This document shows positions 25,669-37,382 of a stretch of DNA of 64,000 nucleotides, in pieces; the first letter of the stretch is position 1; every line of letters begins with the position of its first letter. Under the pieces are notes generated by a model that saw only the letters and a list, made by a program, of their open reading frames with translations, was not told where the DNA came from and searched no databases. A program made the position numbers and the translations under genes. Origin of the DNA: Mortierella sp. BCC40632 (Eukaryota; Mortierellomycota; Mortierellomycetes; Mortierellales; Mortierellaceae); NCBI GenBank assembly GCA_011634665.1, contig WAEK01000008.1:985501-1049500 (forward strand). Direction: 5' to 3'.

Positions 25669-28600
25669 CTATTCTGCAAGGTCTCGAAGATCTAGGACAG
25701 ACTTGGAAGTTTTGAATGCATTGAGCAAGATATCAAAGTGAGACTGTTGAAGTTCCCCATACTGCACCGCCCGACATAACCCTGGCGTATGGATGGTCAT
25801 CTCTACATCGCTAGGAACATATTTCCCAAGAGCTGAGATCCTCAAAATCTGAAAGTTGGTCCGAACAAGTCTCAGCGTATGGATCGACTCATATTGCAGG
25901 AAATGGAACAGATCCTCCCATCCAAGCGGCGATAACTTCAAGGATCGAAGCTCTACCAACTCCAACTTTTTACGCTTCGTCATGAGGGTGATTGTTGATG
26001 TCAACTTTCCAATCAGTCGGCCTTCTGAGGCCCATTCCATCGCATTTACAGGTCCAAATGTAAATCGCTTTAGCATGGGCATATAGTCCGCTCCAAAGGT
26101 GAATGACGAGAACTCTCCAACCCATGCGTCAGAGGCACCCGATGAAATTTCAATCGCGGTCAAAACCTTGGCGCAGGTACGGATCACAGATGAGGCAACT
26201 TTCAGAATCCTTATCGAACTAATTTCCGTAACTATTTCGAGCCTGGGTAGCGCAGGACTGTGTATAAACTCTTGAAGAGATCGCCGTCGCTCGACGTTCC
26301 AGGTGCCAAGACAAAGGAGCCCATTCTCGTTACGCCAGGGCCAAGTATCTTGCTCTGTGATGACAATAATGCATGGTGAGTTCTGGAGAGTGGGTCGGTG
26401 GCTCTGTCCACCATACTCATCCTCTACCACAGACATGGACAAGACTACACCCAAGTAGTAGTTCACCACGAGACTGTTGGAGTGGCTACTTGTACCGAGG
26501 GATACTGTACGTAATGGATGAGACATTTCTTTGAGTAGGGCTGTTATCGCAATGACATCGATCAAGTTAGGTTTAGGATTGTAGGCAACATTGAAAGAAT
26601 GCAGCTGAGGATTGCTTTCTAGAATCGTGATCATGTTACGTCGCGTCAAAGCACAGCTCGGAATTGTAAGGCGAGTGAGCTGTTTCCATTGGATCGATTT
26701 CAATAGAGATAGCATTTCATTGTCCCTCAGGGCGCCAACCTTGGTGAAGCATAGTTCGTATCCTGCATCTCGACTGCTAGGAGTTTTCTCTTTCTCCGAC
26801 TTTAAGGATGAAATCGTGAAGGAGATCAGCCTCACTCCGGGTCGAATGGTGCTTTCCAAGGAAACTCTGCACAGATTCGGAAAAACAGAAAAGAGAATCT
26901 CAAGTGAAACCAATCCCGGGAAGCCACAGTCCCAGAGGTAAAGCGATCGAAGGTGCTCTGTACAGGGTCCTGTCGGAAAGTAGATGATACGATCAAACCA
27001 ATCGTGGCAGTTGGAGATGGCGAACGATTGAACACCGCTTCCCGCAGCCAGATGACGAAGAGGGTCAAATGACCGACATGCTGGTCGATCTAACGAGTTT
27101 CCTGGGAACCATATATGAACAACTTGGCTGGCCTGAATGGCTTCCTTGAGATGATCAAGATCCTGTGGAACCACGTCCCAGTTGAGAGAGATTTCAAGCT
27201 CAACAACAACTTTTGCTTTCCTCATCAAGTCGTAAAAGTGGGTTGCCTCGTTAGCCGAGTTGAGTCGGATCGAAGCGCGGCCGAGGTTCTCTTCAAAGGT
27301 ACCGTTGTTGGCATGGATTTTCTCAATGAGTTGTTGGCGTGTCTGAGGGTCTTTCATTTTTAGGTATCGAAAGTGGCAAACCCACTCTGTCGAGCCTTCA
27401 TAAGTAATTACTCGATAAAGATTCCCTGGGGCTTCACTTGAGGCACTTTTGGTAAAATAAGTTCTCAGACGGTCGAGGTTAACCTTCTCTTGGGATAGAG
27501 GAACGTGATCATAATAGTCCCCTCGGGCATCTTCAAGTGATACGATGACTTCGCAGAGGATCCTGTCGAGGTCTGTGCGGAAGTAATCGGTTAGCTCTGG
27601 AGTCGATCCTACGGCTTCAGCAAAGTCGATTCTGACCAAAGGTGACTTGGCGACCTCATTTGCGGAGACTCTGCCCACATAAAGCCTGAGAGTCTCCAGT
27701 AGATGTGGTCCAAAGTTTACTAGGAATTTTCCGCGATCATCGATGTTGTATCCTCCATGCTTGGCTACATGAGTCGCACGGAGGGATGGCCTTGTAAGGT
27801 CCTCTAGGGTCCTTCGGCCACAGTCACATAAAAAGTACAAACGAAACGGAGTCCTGAAAGGATTGAACTTGTGTTGAGATAGACTACTAGGTAAGATGAT
27901 AAAATGTGGGGCCGACGGTCCAGAAATACGACACGGACGAGCATGTGTGGAGCTCTTTTGAGTGGGAGGATCTTTTACTCGCATACGAAGGGTGTTCGTT
28001 AGTTGATGCATGTCATTGAGTTTTCGCCGAAGGGTGTAGTCCGTTTCGGCAACTATCTCGAGCTCACGGCGGGGTGCATGCATTGCCTCCAAAATGCTCT
28101 TGGCCAAATCGAGATGCCGCAGCTTGACAGCATAAATATAAGACAATACAAGCTGTCGGTAGGACTGAAAAAGGCTTCCTGTATCCTTATTATCGTGGGG
28201 CGCAGTCTCTGTTAAAGCTTCAAGCTCAGCTTTTTTATGAGAGGGTCTAGAGCTTGTTCCTCCTATTTCTGAATTGAGCGTAATAGTTGTTGAGATGTCC
28301 GGACTGGAAGAATCGGGAGCCTTGTCGAGATGAAACTGGCCGGGTTCCGAAGATTTGTTACAAATGAACTTTGGGTCGACATCCAAGCTAATTGTACCCG
28401 ACTCCAAAGGGATTTTTTCTCCTGCTACTTGCGAGTCCAGAACAATATCAAGAATGGCCTCGGGGTACGCCCTAATCCGCTTGGGAAGGAGACTAATCGG
28501 TGATAGATGAGTAAACAAAAGACCATGAGAAAGAGGCTCTGTTGTGAGAAATAAAAATAATTGAACAATGAACAACGCCAACCGGAGATACACATTTTCC

Positions 28601-28850
28601 AACTCACGAACAAGCAGACGTCTAAACCCCTTTTTCTTTTCGGTTACTCCTACATGTTGAGGTCTTGGTCGCGCTCAAACTCGACCAAGTGACCCTCTCT
28701 GTAGACATGCTTGACGCCTGGGAACACGAAAGCTATGCTGTCCCAGAGAATGACTTGTCCGTTAGCGCTGTCATCATGGGATGTCTTGAGAATAGCTTGA
28801 TTCTGTAGAGTAGATGCAGCGATGCAGCGGAATTGCTGTCCATTTGTCAT
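25669..28850 (-). CDS. Large lineage-specific family protein, copy C (complete)
   Basis: Exons 28850-28654 (197 nt) and 28492-25669; the intron is 161 nt, phase 2, GTAGGAG...GATTAG; 1006 residues. Exon 1 motif: ILWDSIAFVFPGV; across the splice ILLPKRIRAYPEAILDIVL. Then a serine/threonine linker, a helical block (YRQLVLSYIYAVKLRHLDLA), HFIILPSSLSQHKFNP, LYFLCDCG with HVAKHGGYNI, NLYRVITYEGSTEWVC, LVVELEISLNWD, and leucine-rich C-terminal repeats (LRSLYLWDCGFPG, QWKQLTRLTIPSCAL, RKKLELVELRSLKLS). It is closest to copy B: both have a 'tWPWR...G' segment (EQDTWPWRNENGLL in C). No enzymatic motif seen. The start MTNGQQF is set by homology with copy B. Confidence 0.85.
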
Positions 28851-30250
28851 GATTTCCAAAGTGAATGTGATTGGATGGACGAATGGAGAGAGATGAATGT
28901 AGTCAAAGGGAGGAAGGAAAGGAAAATAGGCAAAGACCGCTAAATGGAGGCGCAGCCTTGCTTCCATTAGGGGATGTGACTGATGGACAGCCCTGGCCAG
29001 GAGGCCAGGCCCGTGCACGCCAGGTACACCACTCTTTGCACACCGAAATGTTTAGGTGAGCAGAAGGACTCTCCCCCAAAGGGCTTGTTCCCAGTCCGCA
29101 TTCCCTAAGAAAGTTTGTCCTATTCACCCTCTGGATAACGGAAGAAAACTTTAAATCAACCAGACAACCGCTGCGTTGATCTTCAGAACTATTAAAAAGC
29201 AAATCTCAAAAGAATCTTAGGTGAGGTTTTTGCTTACTATTGCCACCATTCATAAAGTCGAGGAAGGTATATCATGAAAAAAAGTCAACAACTGACAATG
29301 GTCTCGTGTTGTCTTGTGAGTCATGCCCTTTGGACAGTCATTTTTTTTTTTTTTTATTTCAGGTGAGGACCAGACAGGAGGTCACAACAAGGACAAGGCA
29401 GAGCAAACACAGTGTGCGAGTTTTTATTGATTTATTTTTCGTGGTGGGGAAATATCTTTTGTCAATTACTGAGCCGAGCAGTGCGACTGCAAGTTAAAGT
29501 GATCTTTGAATGACATGCGGTACCCACAAAAGCTCTAGTCGCTGTGATCATTTGCATGATCCCCAGGTTACTGGCGTTAGATTTCAAAGAAATCCTATGG
29601 GAAACTAGCCCAAGAGACTGGGGAAGGTCGCAGAAATACTTCTCTCTTTTCTCAATCCTTCACCTCCGCTACCACCGTCTCAATTCCACCCCATCCAACC
29701 CATCCCGTGTAGTGAATGAGTATGTAATTAGATGGGCTGCGAATGCAGACATACCATGCCAACTCGTCCTTTAGTCCTGCCGATGAGTATCAAGCTGAGT
29801 GGCCAAAACGGCACTCCTTCGAATTAGCCAGTATGAAAGCTCAGATAGTTTAGTACAGCGAGAAGAAGGCGAGTATCAGTATGGAGACACTTTGTGGCGG
29901 GATCGGCCAAACGAAGCCGAAGGCCGCTCACACCTACACAAATATTTTGAGCGAGCGCGACTTATGCAAGCCTAATGGTTAGCCAATGGTGCGCGGAGGC
30001 GTGGAGAGTATCGAGAATCCTTCTGAGCGAAAGGTTTACGGTAAAGTCCAGCGACCTTGTTGATAGCAACGTGACTTCGCAGGGAGATAGCTCTTCTATT
30101 TAGATGACCACAATTCTTTTGAACCTACCCAGGGTCTGTCATTCCTTAATCACAACTACGAGAAACCTCGCCAAAAAAATATCCAGTACCAAGATGGACT
30201 ATCACGGAGTGAGCTAGTCTTATTTTATGTTCACTACTTTGCCATTTCGC
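28851..30250. other. Intergenic region, 1.4 kb
   Basis: No supportable gene. T run at 29339-29356. Short frames at 28871-29202 overlap the copy C leader. Confidence 0.5.
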
Positions 30251-32080
30251 CTTTGCCAATATTTGAGGAGGGTAGGTAATGTTCAGAGTGTCCTCCTTGG
30301 TGCTCCGTTCGATTTATCCTGATGACTGGCTTTGACACTGTTGGGAAGCTGTCACAGAACCATTTCAGCGACTAGGGGGTGACGTTGGCCACGAGTACTG
30401 GACACCATGGATATGTCACGAGTCCTTCATCATATTCCAGACCCTTCTAACAATTGAACTAACTTGCAATTATGCATTGATATTCTCACTCTCTTCATCG
30501 TCCATGTCCTCTTCACATCTCTTCCGAGCTGTTTCTTCTCAAGCAGAAAGCGGTACTAGTGGTGCTGGTAGGGGTGAAACAAACTCAAGTTGGAGTGAGC
30601 AATTGGTGGTTGTGATAGGCTGTCATGCAAAAAAGATCGACTGTGCCTTCAGCAGCTGGGTCTCAATTATGGTGGATTTCCACTCTGCTATGCAGCGTCT
30701 TTGACACGAGAGCACGAGAGCTAGACTCAGGACTAGTCAAGATGTTCACCAAAGGCTATCCCTCTAGCCATCCAATCCCTAGCTCGCTCACTCTCTACAA
30801 ATGCTCACCATCAATTGAGACAGCAGAGCAGTCGGTAAGGGTCTAGTATTTTTAAGGGAGTAAATCCACTCCATGTAGATGAATAACAGAATAAGGTGAC
30901 ACTACAGCAGGCAAATGCCTCAAGAATAAAGGTGCACAGGACAGGCGTCGAGACAACGGTGATATATTCTATAGGACCCTATAACCAATCAAGCATTGAA
31001 ACAGACCAGCATTGGTACCATCCAGACCTCTAGTGGATCCATCTGCATAATATGCGCACGTAGACTCTTGGTACCCCATGGGCCAGGTGTGGATCCTGCG
31101 AACTACCGACAGGATTCTCATTCAGTTTGCATACCAAAATGTGACTTTCCTATGCGTTTTACTATCTGGCTCTCCTAAGCATAGAAGGAAGCATCTAGTG
31201 AACAAACATCAAGAGAAACTAATAGTTATCAGTGGTATCAAGCAACAATAACCAGCAGTCAGAAGCATGAACTGTGAAGTGTATGAGAATGAAAGATCTA
31301 GAGTCGAAAGGACGATTGCAAACGAGAATAAATAAGAGTCGTTTTCTTCACCTCCCACATCTACTCAGCCTCACCGCAACAATTCTTTTGCTCCAACAAC
31401 CCTCACTGATCACACACTATCTTCAATCCCACGACCAAGCAAGATGACCCATTCAACTCTTCTGTTTGTCGCCCTCTTTGTGGCCCTCATCCAAGCCTGT
31501 ACCGCCATCTACACTGGCGAAGGGCTCTACATGATTGGACTTAGAGATAGGGTCCTCACTGACATTGAAGGAGTACCGCATGGAGAGGTCGGCATTGATC
31601 ATGCGACGATGAATCCGAGACAGTATTGGTACATTAGCAAGGGAGACAGTGGCGAGTTCCTTATCAAGAACGAGGCTTCGCACCTCTACCTTTCTTTCGA
31701 TGGATCTCTGGAGCCAGGCAAGCTCTTGAGAATGTCGAAAGAAAAGCGAATGTGGAAGTTGCCTAAGGCTGAGGGTGGCAAGTATTATATCGAGACTGTC
31801 AAGAAGTTTGATGGCGAAAACCTGGTTGTCGATCAAGCGGGTCGAAATGAATACTCTCCTCTTGCCGCTCTCGATCTCCCTGAAAAAAGCGAGGATCAGA
31901 TGTGGTCATTCAACAAAATCGAAAAGTTCTACGAGAAGTCCTGCCAATGCCAATGCTAAACAAGAGATCATCTTCAAGATCTAGCACTATCCTGAAACTG
32001 AGAATACTTAGTTTAGTGCCTTTTTCTTTTATCGAGAAGTAAACTGTGGCAATATTTCTTGAAGATTAAAAAAAAATGGA
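30250..32080 (+). repeat. Gene-unit repeat, copy 3 (inverted relative to copy 1)
   Basis: This is the inverted partner of 15925-17750. From 30366 to about 31530 it matches the reverse complement of 17634-16467 almost exactly, including long non-coding stretches, with about three substitutions in the 300 nt before the ATG. From codon 30 of the gene to the 3' flank (about 32080) identity falls to about 90%. Confidence 0.85.
31444..31959 (+). CDS. Small secreted protein, possible beta-trefoil type, copy 3
   Basis: 171 residues, single exon. The first 29 residues, covering the whole signal peptide, are identical to copy 1 at protein and DNA level. The mature part then differs at about 20 positions, many of them charge or size changes (for example DGEPCGK versus EGVPHGE). 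Same framework: YWYISKGDSGEFLIKN, YLSFDG, WKLPKAEGGKYYIETV, DQMWSFNKIE. The C terminus is SCQCQC, two residues longer than copy 1, giving three terminal cysteines. TATA-like AATAAATAAG at 31327-31336. Secreted; target unknown. Confidence 0.82.
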   Translation: MTHSTLLFVALFVALIQACTAIYTGEGLYMIGLRDRVLTDIEGVPHGEVGIDHATMNPRQYWYISKGDSGEFLIKNEASHLYLSFDGSLEPGKLLRMSKEKRMWKLPKAEGGKYYIETVKKFDGENLVVDQAGRNEYSPLAALDLPEKSEDQMWSFNKIEKFYEKSCQCQC

Positions 32081-32347
32081 ACCTGACACTTGTATCAGAA
32101 GAACTAACGATGGATGAATGAGGATGTTCGTTTTTTCAGCTGCTGACTCTTTTCAGCAGGCACTTGATGCCAGTTGGTCAAGGCCAGTCCCATTGGGTAG
32201 TTGCCGAGCTGGAGGTGATGCATGTAAGACCGGTGGATCGCTGTCATCGCCGGTTAGTTATCGACAACGATTTTATCTCTTTTAGTCAAGGAAGTTTTAA
32301 AAAAGTCTTTTGTCGGCTATGCTCTACTTTTTCCTAATTCCTCTTTC

Positions 32348-34911
32348 TCAGCATCCCGCTCGCGCCAAGGGGCGACGTCTCACTCGGAGAAATCTGAGAT
32401 TCATTCGATAAACGATAAAGTCATTTTTGTAAGGATCCTCTTCTACTGTTTCTTCGTCTTCTTCCTCAGTCGTCTCTTCGGCATTAAGGATTGAATCCTC
32501 GTCTTCTTGATCGAGGGAGCTTCCGAACGCTACCTGAAGCCGAGCCATTTCTCGAGTCAAGTTGATCCATGCTCGAGGATCACATCCACTACAACCTGTC
32601 GCCAACAAGAATAGAACATTGGGTGCAATGGTTCTCAGAATGATCTGCCATGCCTCTTTTGAAATGACCCAAGGCCCCTCCATCGATAAGCTGTTCACCT
32701 CTGGCACTAGGACCTGCTCCCTATCTCTTGGTGGCACCGGCACCACCGCTTCATCGATGTTTACTGTATTCGTGGGGCCTTGGTCAATCTCTTCGGCTAC
32801 TGCTCCTAGTTCTCCTAGCTCTTCCACAGAGAGGACTCGCGTGTTTAGAAGAGATAACACCAGCTTTTGCAAAGATGGACAACCTCTCAGCATTCGAAAC
32901 TTGAAATAGAATGCAAACTTGTCACATAGAGTGAGTTCCTTTAAACGCGGCAAGAGCCAATTCCAAGAAGCGTTCCTCAAAGCATCCTGTTGCATTTTGA
33001 GTACAGTTAGAAGAGGCTGAGAAGGGTTTTCGAGATGACCAAGTTTTCTTCCCATGCTCAACTCTACCACCTCGAGGTCTCTGGAGTTTTGGAACGTGTC
33101 GGGATGAAAGTTGACAGAGGAAAGTGCCCGAAGCTCAAGGGTTTTCAAACTTGGGATAGTCAAGGGCTTGGCCGAGGATTCGGCATGCTTGGAGGGAAAC
33201 CCGTTTCTGGAATGGTAGGTATGATCAATGACGATTTCCTGAAGTGGTAATTGACTGACCGCTTCAGGATGAATCCACGCACGGAATGATCCTCTTAGTT
33301 TGATTACAATCCGTCTCAAATGGGGTAGTAGAGTCACCCACTCCTGGTCAATTATCAAATCATACACCCAACCATCTATTTCCTGCCTATACGCTCCATT
33401 ATACATTTCGTGCGTAACTTCCAGTTCTTGTAACGATCCTCCAAATGCAAAAAGTGCGTGTTCCAATGAATGGACGTTCAAGCGGCTCAATCCTAAGAGT
33501 TTGATAGACGTGAGTTGAACCAAGGGATATCGTAAAGGTTGTTGTAACCGAGTGAGCTCTTGCCAGTGAGGTGACATTCCAAGTCTAGTATATCCGTGGC
33601 TGTCCCTGTTTTCATCGAGATCCGTTTGAAAGGCACGTCCCCAAACCTCTCGCTCCTTTGCGGCCCATTGAAACATTACAGGCGAGAAAATTGGTAGCTC
33701 AACGCACTTCAATCCTCGGCAGCGATGAAGAAAAGTCTGAGCTGCCCTGACCTGGTTCAAGACATCGGCTCTTGTATTTTGATGGAACTTGATCGACTCT
33801 ACATACTCCATATTGGTTTCGTCCGCATGAGCCAAGAAATGGAGGATCGAGAATTGGTCCAACCGCTTTGGATTCACGAGTGGAGGGAGAAGTTTTGAGA
33901 GATTGATCAATTCTAGAGCAGTATATCTCGTTTCCGACTTTTCGTCTGTCTTTGAAAAATAGCACTCAAAGGTTCTCAAGACTCGGTCAAAGGTCATGGC
34001 GTGTTGTTTAACAAACGAGCACATGAAATCCATTGCCTTGGAGTGGATTCCGAATTTTACAGAGTCCTGTGGTTGTCCAGGGTCTTCTGGGGGTTGTTCG
34101 AAAAGAAAAGTTTGTGGATATTCAAACTCTTGGAAAGCGACATGCTCCAATGACTTGAAGTGATGGATATTTTCCAAATACCATCCCATATTCCATAGCG
34201 GTATGGTCAATGACTGGAGTTGTCCTGAACTAGGGCCAATAAGAACTCGGACTAGCTCGGCCAAAAAGTCCTGAAAAGTGTATTTTTCAGAGCTTCGGTG
34301 GAATTGGCTTATCGGATTCTCGTTTGCAGAGTGGTATGCCACCTGAGCGGATCTCATTGTAGAGTTACTAAAACGAATATGTCGAATATACTGACGGTAA
34401 TTCCTTTTTGAGGTCTCTAGTATGAAAGAAAGCGTATTTTCGACCCAACGTGTATTTCGAAAATGAGTTTACACGTAGTTTTCCTTCTCTCTCTCCTGCT
34501 CCGTTGCATCGGATGATTGACCCTATGAAGAAACAACCAACCTTGGCTCAAGGGGGCCAATAAAGGAAAACAATCCACGAATATAATTTCAAAGAAATGG
34601 GAGTAACCAGAATAAGTGGAAGACGTCTTCTTGGTCGTCATCATTGTGGATACTGTTGTAGTAGGAGTAGTAGGAGTAGAGGTTGCTGTTCTTGTGAACA
34701 TAGTCAAGAGTCGTACGAAGTGGACTAACGGGTTCACTCCAGCACGTAGAAACCAAAAGGGGTCATTGTAGAGAACAGGGGCGACTTCGTCAAACATGTG
34801 TCGACTGACGAGCAGCATGGAGACAAGGGTTGAACCCTCTTGCGCATTTGCAAGATGTTGAAGAATGAGCTGGATGCATTCTGATGGCAGGTGTGGCTGT
34901 GTGTCTGGCAT
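32348..34911 (-). CDS. F-box protein with leucine-rich C-terminal region (paralog 1)
   Basis: F-box proteins are substrate receptors of SCF ubiquitin ligases through Skp1. Exons 34911-34608 and 34416-32348, joined by a phase-1 intron of 191 nt (GTTACT...ACTAG), give 790 residues. The F-box lies at the N terminus: LPSECIQLILQHLANAQ...TLVSMLLVSRHMFDEVAPVLY. The rest is leucine-rich, with LPPLVNPKRLDQF and FLAHADETNMEYVESI in the first third and many WxxLLPxLxxLxL segments. The C terminus is acidic (EETTEEEDEETVEED) before a basic tail. Same architecture, intron position and phase as 41543-43974. The start codon lies 9 nt after a 42-nt CT tract on the sense strand. The substrate cannot be read from the sequence. 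Confidence 0.8.
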
Positions 34912-34918
34912 TGGTTGT

Positions 34919-34919
<1 letters not shown>

Positions 34920-34962
<43 letters not shown>
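34920..34962. repeat. (GA)n microsatellite directly upstream of F-box gene 1
   Basis: About 21 uninterrupted GA dinucleotides. On the sense strand of the F-box gene this is (CT)21, ending 8-9 nt before the start codon, so it is part of the 5' leader. Confidence 0.95.
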
Positions 34963-34965
<3 letters not shown>

Positions 34966-35596
34966 TTCCTCTGTTAATTGGCAGTCACAAGGCGGATTTG
35001 GAGCTTGCCCTTCTTTGTTCAACGGTACGTGCTCAAGTTGCTGCGCCTTTACTCTTTGGTCATTTAATCCAGGCAAACCTCAGAAACAACATATTCAAGA
35101 ACAAGCTCAATACGTGTTCTCTCAAAGACCCCGAGACTTGGCTTGCACTCTTAAACCCACAGAAATATTCGAGAACAAGAACTCGGCACCAAATACAGCG
35201 ATCTCAGTCTTGCCATTTGAGGTAGCATTGATTACTCGAGCACTATCAAACGCCGATACCAATATGACAAACCAACGTCAGCAAAGATTGCAGTTCTATT
35301 TCCTAAGTCTGGAGAAACGTTTGATGGACACAGAGTCATTCTGTTAGAGACCCAAGAATCCAACTCAGAGAGACCTTTAACGTGAATATTGGAGACTCAT
35401 CTTCTTACGACAGTGTTTATTACGCTCTAATTCATCCAGAAGGGCAATACGATACATAAATTACATATCATTCATGGCCAGGGCTTTGAGGGATTATGAA
35501 AAGCGATACCCCGCTTATAAAAAGGGGGCTTTTGGGGGATACTTTTTGCCTGCATGAAGTTTCACAGCTACCTCTGGGGAAGAAAATTTACTCTCT
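34963..35596. other. Intergenic region between F-box gene 1 and Ty3 fragment
   Basis: No gene supported; the last part may be decayed retroelement sequence upstream of the recognisable RNase H. Confidence 0.4.
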
Positions 35597-36400
35597 ACGG
35601 ATCACGGACCCCTTACCTACATCCATGAACAGAAGGAATTATCACAGATATTAGCTTCCTGGAAACACTCCCTCTTGAGCTATGACTTTGACTGTTTTCA
35701 TCATCCGGGAATATTAAACACTATCCCTGATGCGCTATCAAGAGCATTCCCGCAGGAGCTATGACCCACATCCAAACGAGCGGACAATAGAAGAGGTAAA
35801 AGCACTGGCTCCATCGCAGCTTTAACAAGGAGCTTGAATATGAATGACAACCAGGGCAAAGAATCCCCTCCAACCACCTCACTGGGGATTGCGGAATATA
35901 TGTTAATCGCTGCCTATTCTCATGCCATTCAAGACAAAGATACAATTCGAAATGAACCCCCAAAGGAAAGAAGAAACGATCTGCTTAAAGTAACCCACAA
36001 CCTTGGGTATATCGGAGCAAATGCAATGGTAGCCTCATTATACGGGCAAGGCTACGCCTGGACAAAGATGAAAGAAGATTGTCTAGATTGGGTAAACCAA
36101 TGCTGGTCATGCCAGCATTTTAACATCGCTAAGAAAGGCTATCGCCTACTCAAGCGAACCCATACTAAGTTGCCTGGTGAACACATTGCAATTGGCCTAG
36201 CACAGCTTCCTACATCTACGAAAGGGAACACTTACGTATTGTTGGTAGCTGACGTCTGCACACGCTTTGTCTTCCTTGAACCGATGCTAAACAAAGAGGC
36301 TACAACTATTGCGGCACTTTTATTCAAACTGTTCTGCGCAGTCGGATTCCCAAAGATAATTCAAAGCGACAACGGTACAGAATTTGTCAGCTCCGTCAAA
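35597..36400 (+). mobile_element. Ty3-like retrotransposon fragment: RNase H end and integrase
   Basis: Starting at 35597 the frame reads TDHGPLTYIHEQKELSQILA and HHPGILNTIPDALSRAFPQ, the C-terminal part of a Ty3-type RNase H. A TGA at 35762-35764 interrupts it. The same frame continues into integrase: a zinc-binding region ending CWSCQH, then HIAIGLAQLPTSTKGNTYVL, FVFLEP and GFPKIIQSDNGTEFVSS. The first catalytic Asp is replaced (AIGLAQ where the family has AIDLAQ); the second (SDNG) is present; the catalytic Glu region is lost because homology ends at about 36400. Inactive. Confidence 0.8.
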
Positions 36401-36439
36401 GCCTTGGATTTGGGTCTCTCTTCTGCCATTCGCCACTTG

Positions 36440-37037
36440 GAGTTATTTCCGGAGATTTTACTACTGGATTTGGAAACCCTGGCGTCAAAGCTTTGCTGGT
36501 TGTTGGCAGTTGTTGCTATGTTTCGAGGGGACGACATCGCCTGTATTGATATCGCCCACAGCCAACTCAAGATCACCACCCAGATTGTCATCCTACCGGT
36601 GGTCCTGCCCAAGGAGAGGAGATGAAGAGGCCGGATCAGAAAGCTCACCACTATCCAGGCTCTCTCCAACCCACTTCTCTGTCCAGTATCGACGCTACAA
36701 GAGTATCTCGCACGACTACCAGATGAGACAGAGCTGGTGCCCCACCACAAAGATCCAAATACCCTGGCACGCCCACCAACACGATACAGACGTAACTTGC
36801 GTAGAGCTTTTGGGGCAGACACCACCAATAGACACATTGCTGCTATCACAGACTTATAGAAGCGGCCTCCGTCTACTCCACGCCCACGTGCACGCGCCAT
36901 CGGCGCATCTACGGCATTCGATTCCAAAAGATGACATTGTAGTGCAATTCAACTGGTCGTCTTCCCCCATGCTTGATCACTTCTATCATTTGAGTTGGGC
37001 GATACCCACCACCTTCACGAACGCTGTCCTAGGGTGA
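36440..37037 (+). mobile_element. DIRS-type tyrosine recombinase fragment
   Basis: Continuing in the same frame as the Ty3 integrase, the sequence becomes LASKLCWLLAVVAMFRGDDI...VVLPKERR, then after a frame break LCPVSTLQEYLARLPDE and finally FNWSSSPMLDHFYHLS, which carries the likely nucleophile Tyr. These are the blocks of tyrosine recombinases of DIRS-like retrotransposons. At least one stop (36623) and frame changes make it inactive. It ends about 45 nt before the inverted-repeat element at 37084. Confidence 0.65.
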
Positions 37038-37083
37038 TTTGTACTCTGGAGCCACATATAGGGCCCTCACCACTTGAGGATAG

Positions 37084-37382
37084 TATCTCCAGTGTAGCTC
37101 ATAACATGAAGGCTTACGCTTGTTATTCGACTACAGCGAGGGCCTCATATGTCCCGCCGCTTTGCCCACCCTTGTCTCTCTCGGCCTCTTGCTCGCGAGT
37201 TCAAAGATAGAGATCCAGTAGGGCTCCGGTCAAGTTCGAATGCACCACTCTTTCGCTTTAGTTTAGTTAAAATTCTGGAGGCTTCGAGCAACTTTTATTA
37301 AAAGAAGGTTACACATATGGGGTTCTTGTTGTAGTCGAACAATATTCGTAAGTCTTCATGTTATTCGGCTACGCTGGAGATA
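37084..37382. mobile_element. Inverted-repeat element A1, about 300 bp
   Basis: The left end starts TATCTCCAGTGTAGC and the right end, read inverted, TATCTCCAGCGTAGC. The two arms (about 37084-37152 and 37313-37382) are imperfect inverted repeats of about 70 nt that both finish at CATATG near the inner side. The centre has no coding capacity. It could be a MITE or a terminal structure of the adjacent DIRS element. Confidence 0.75.
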
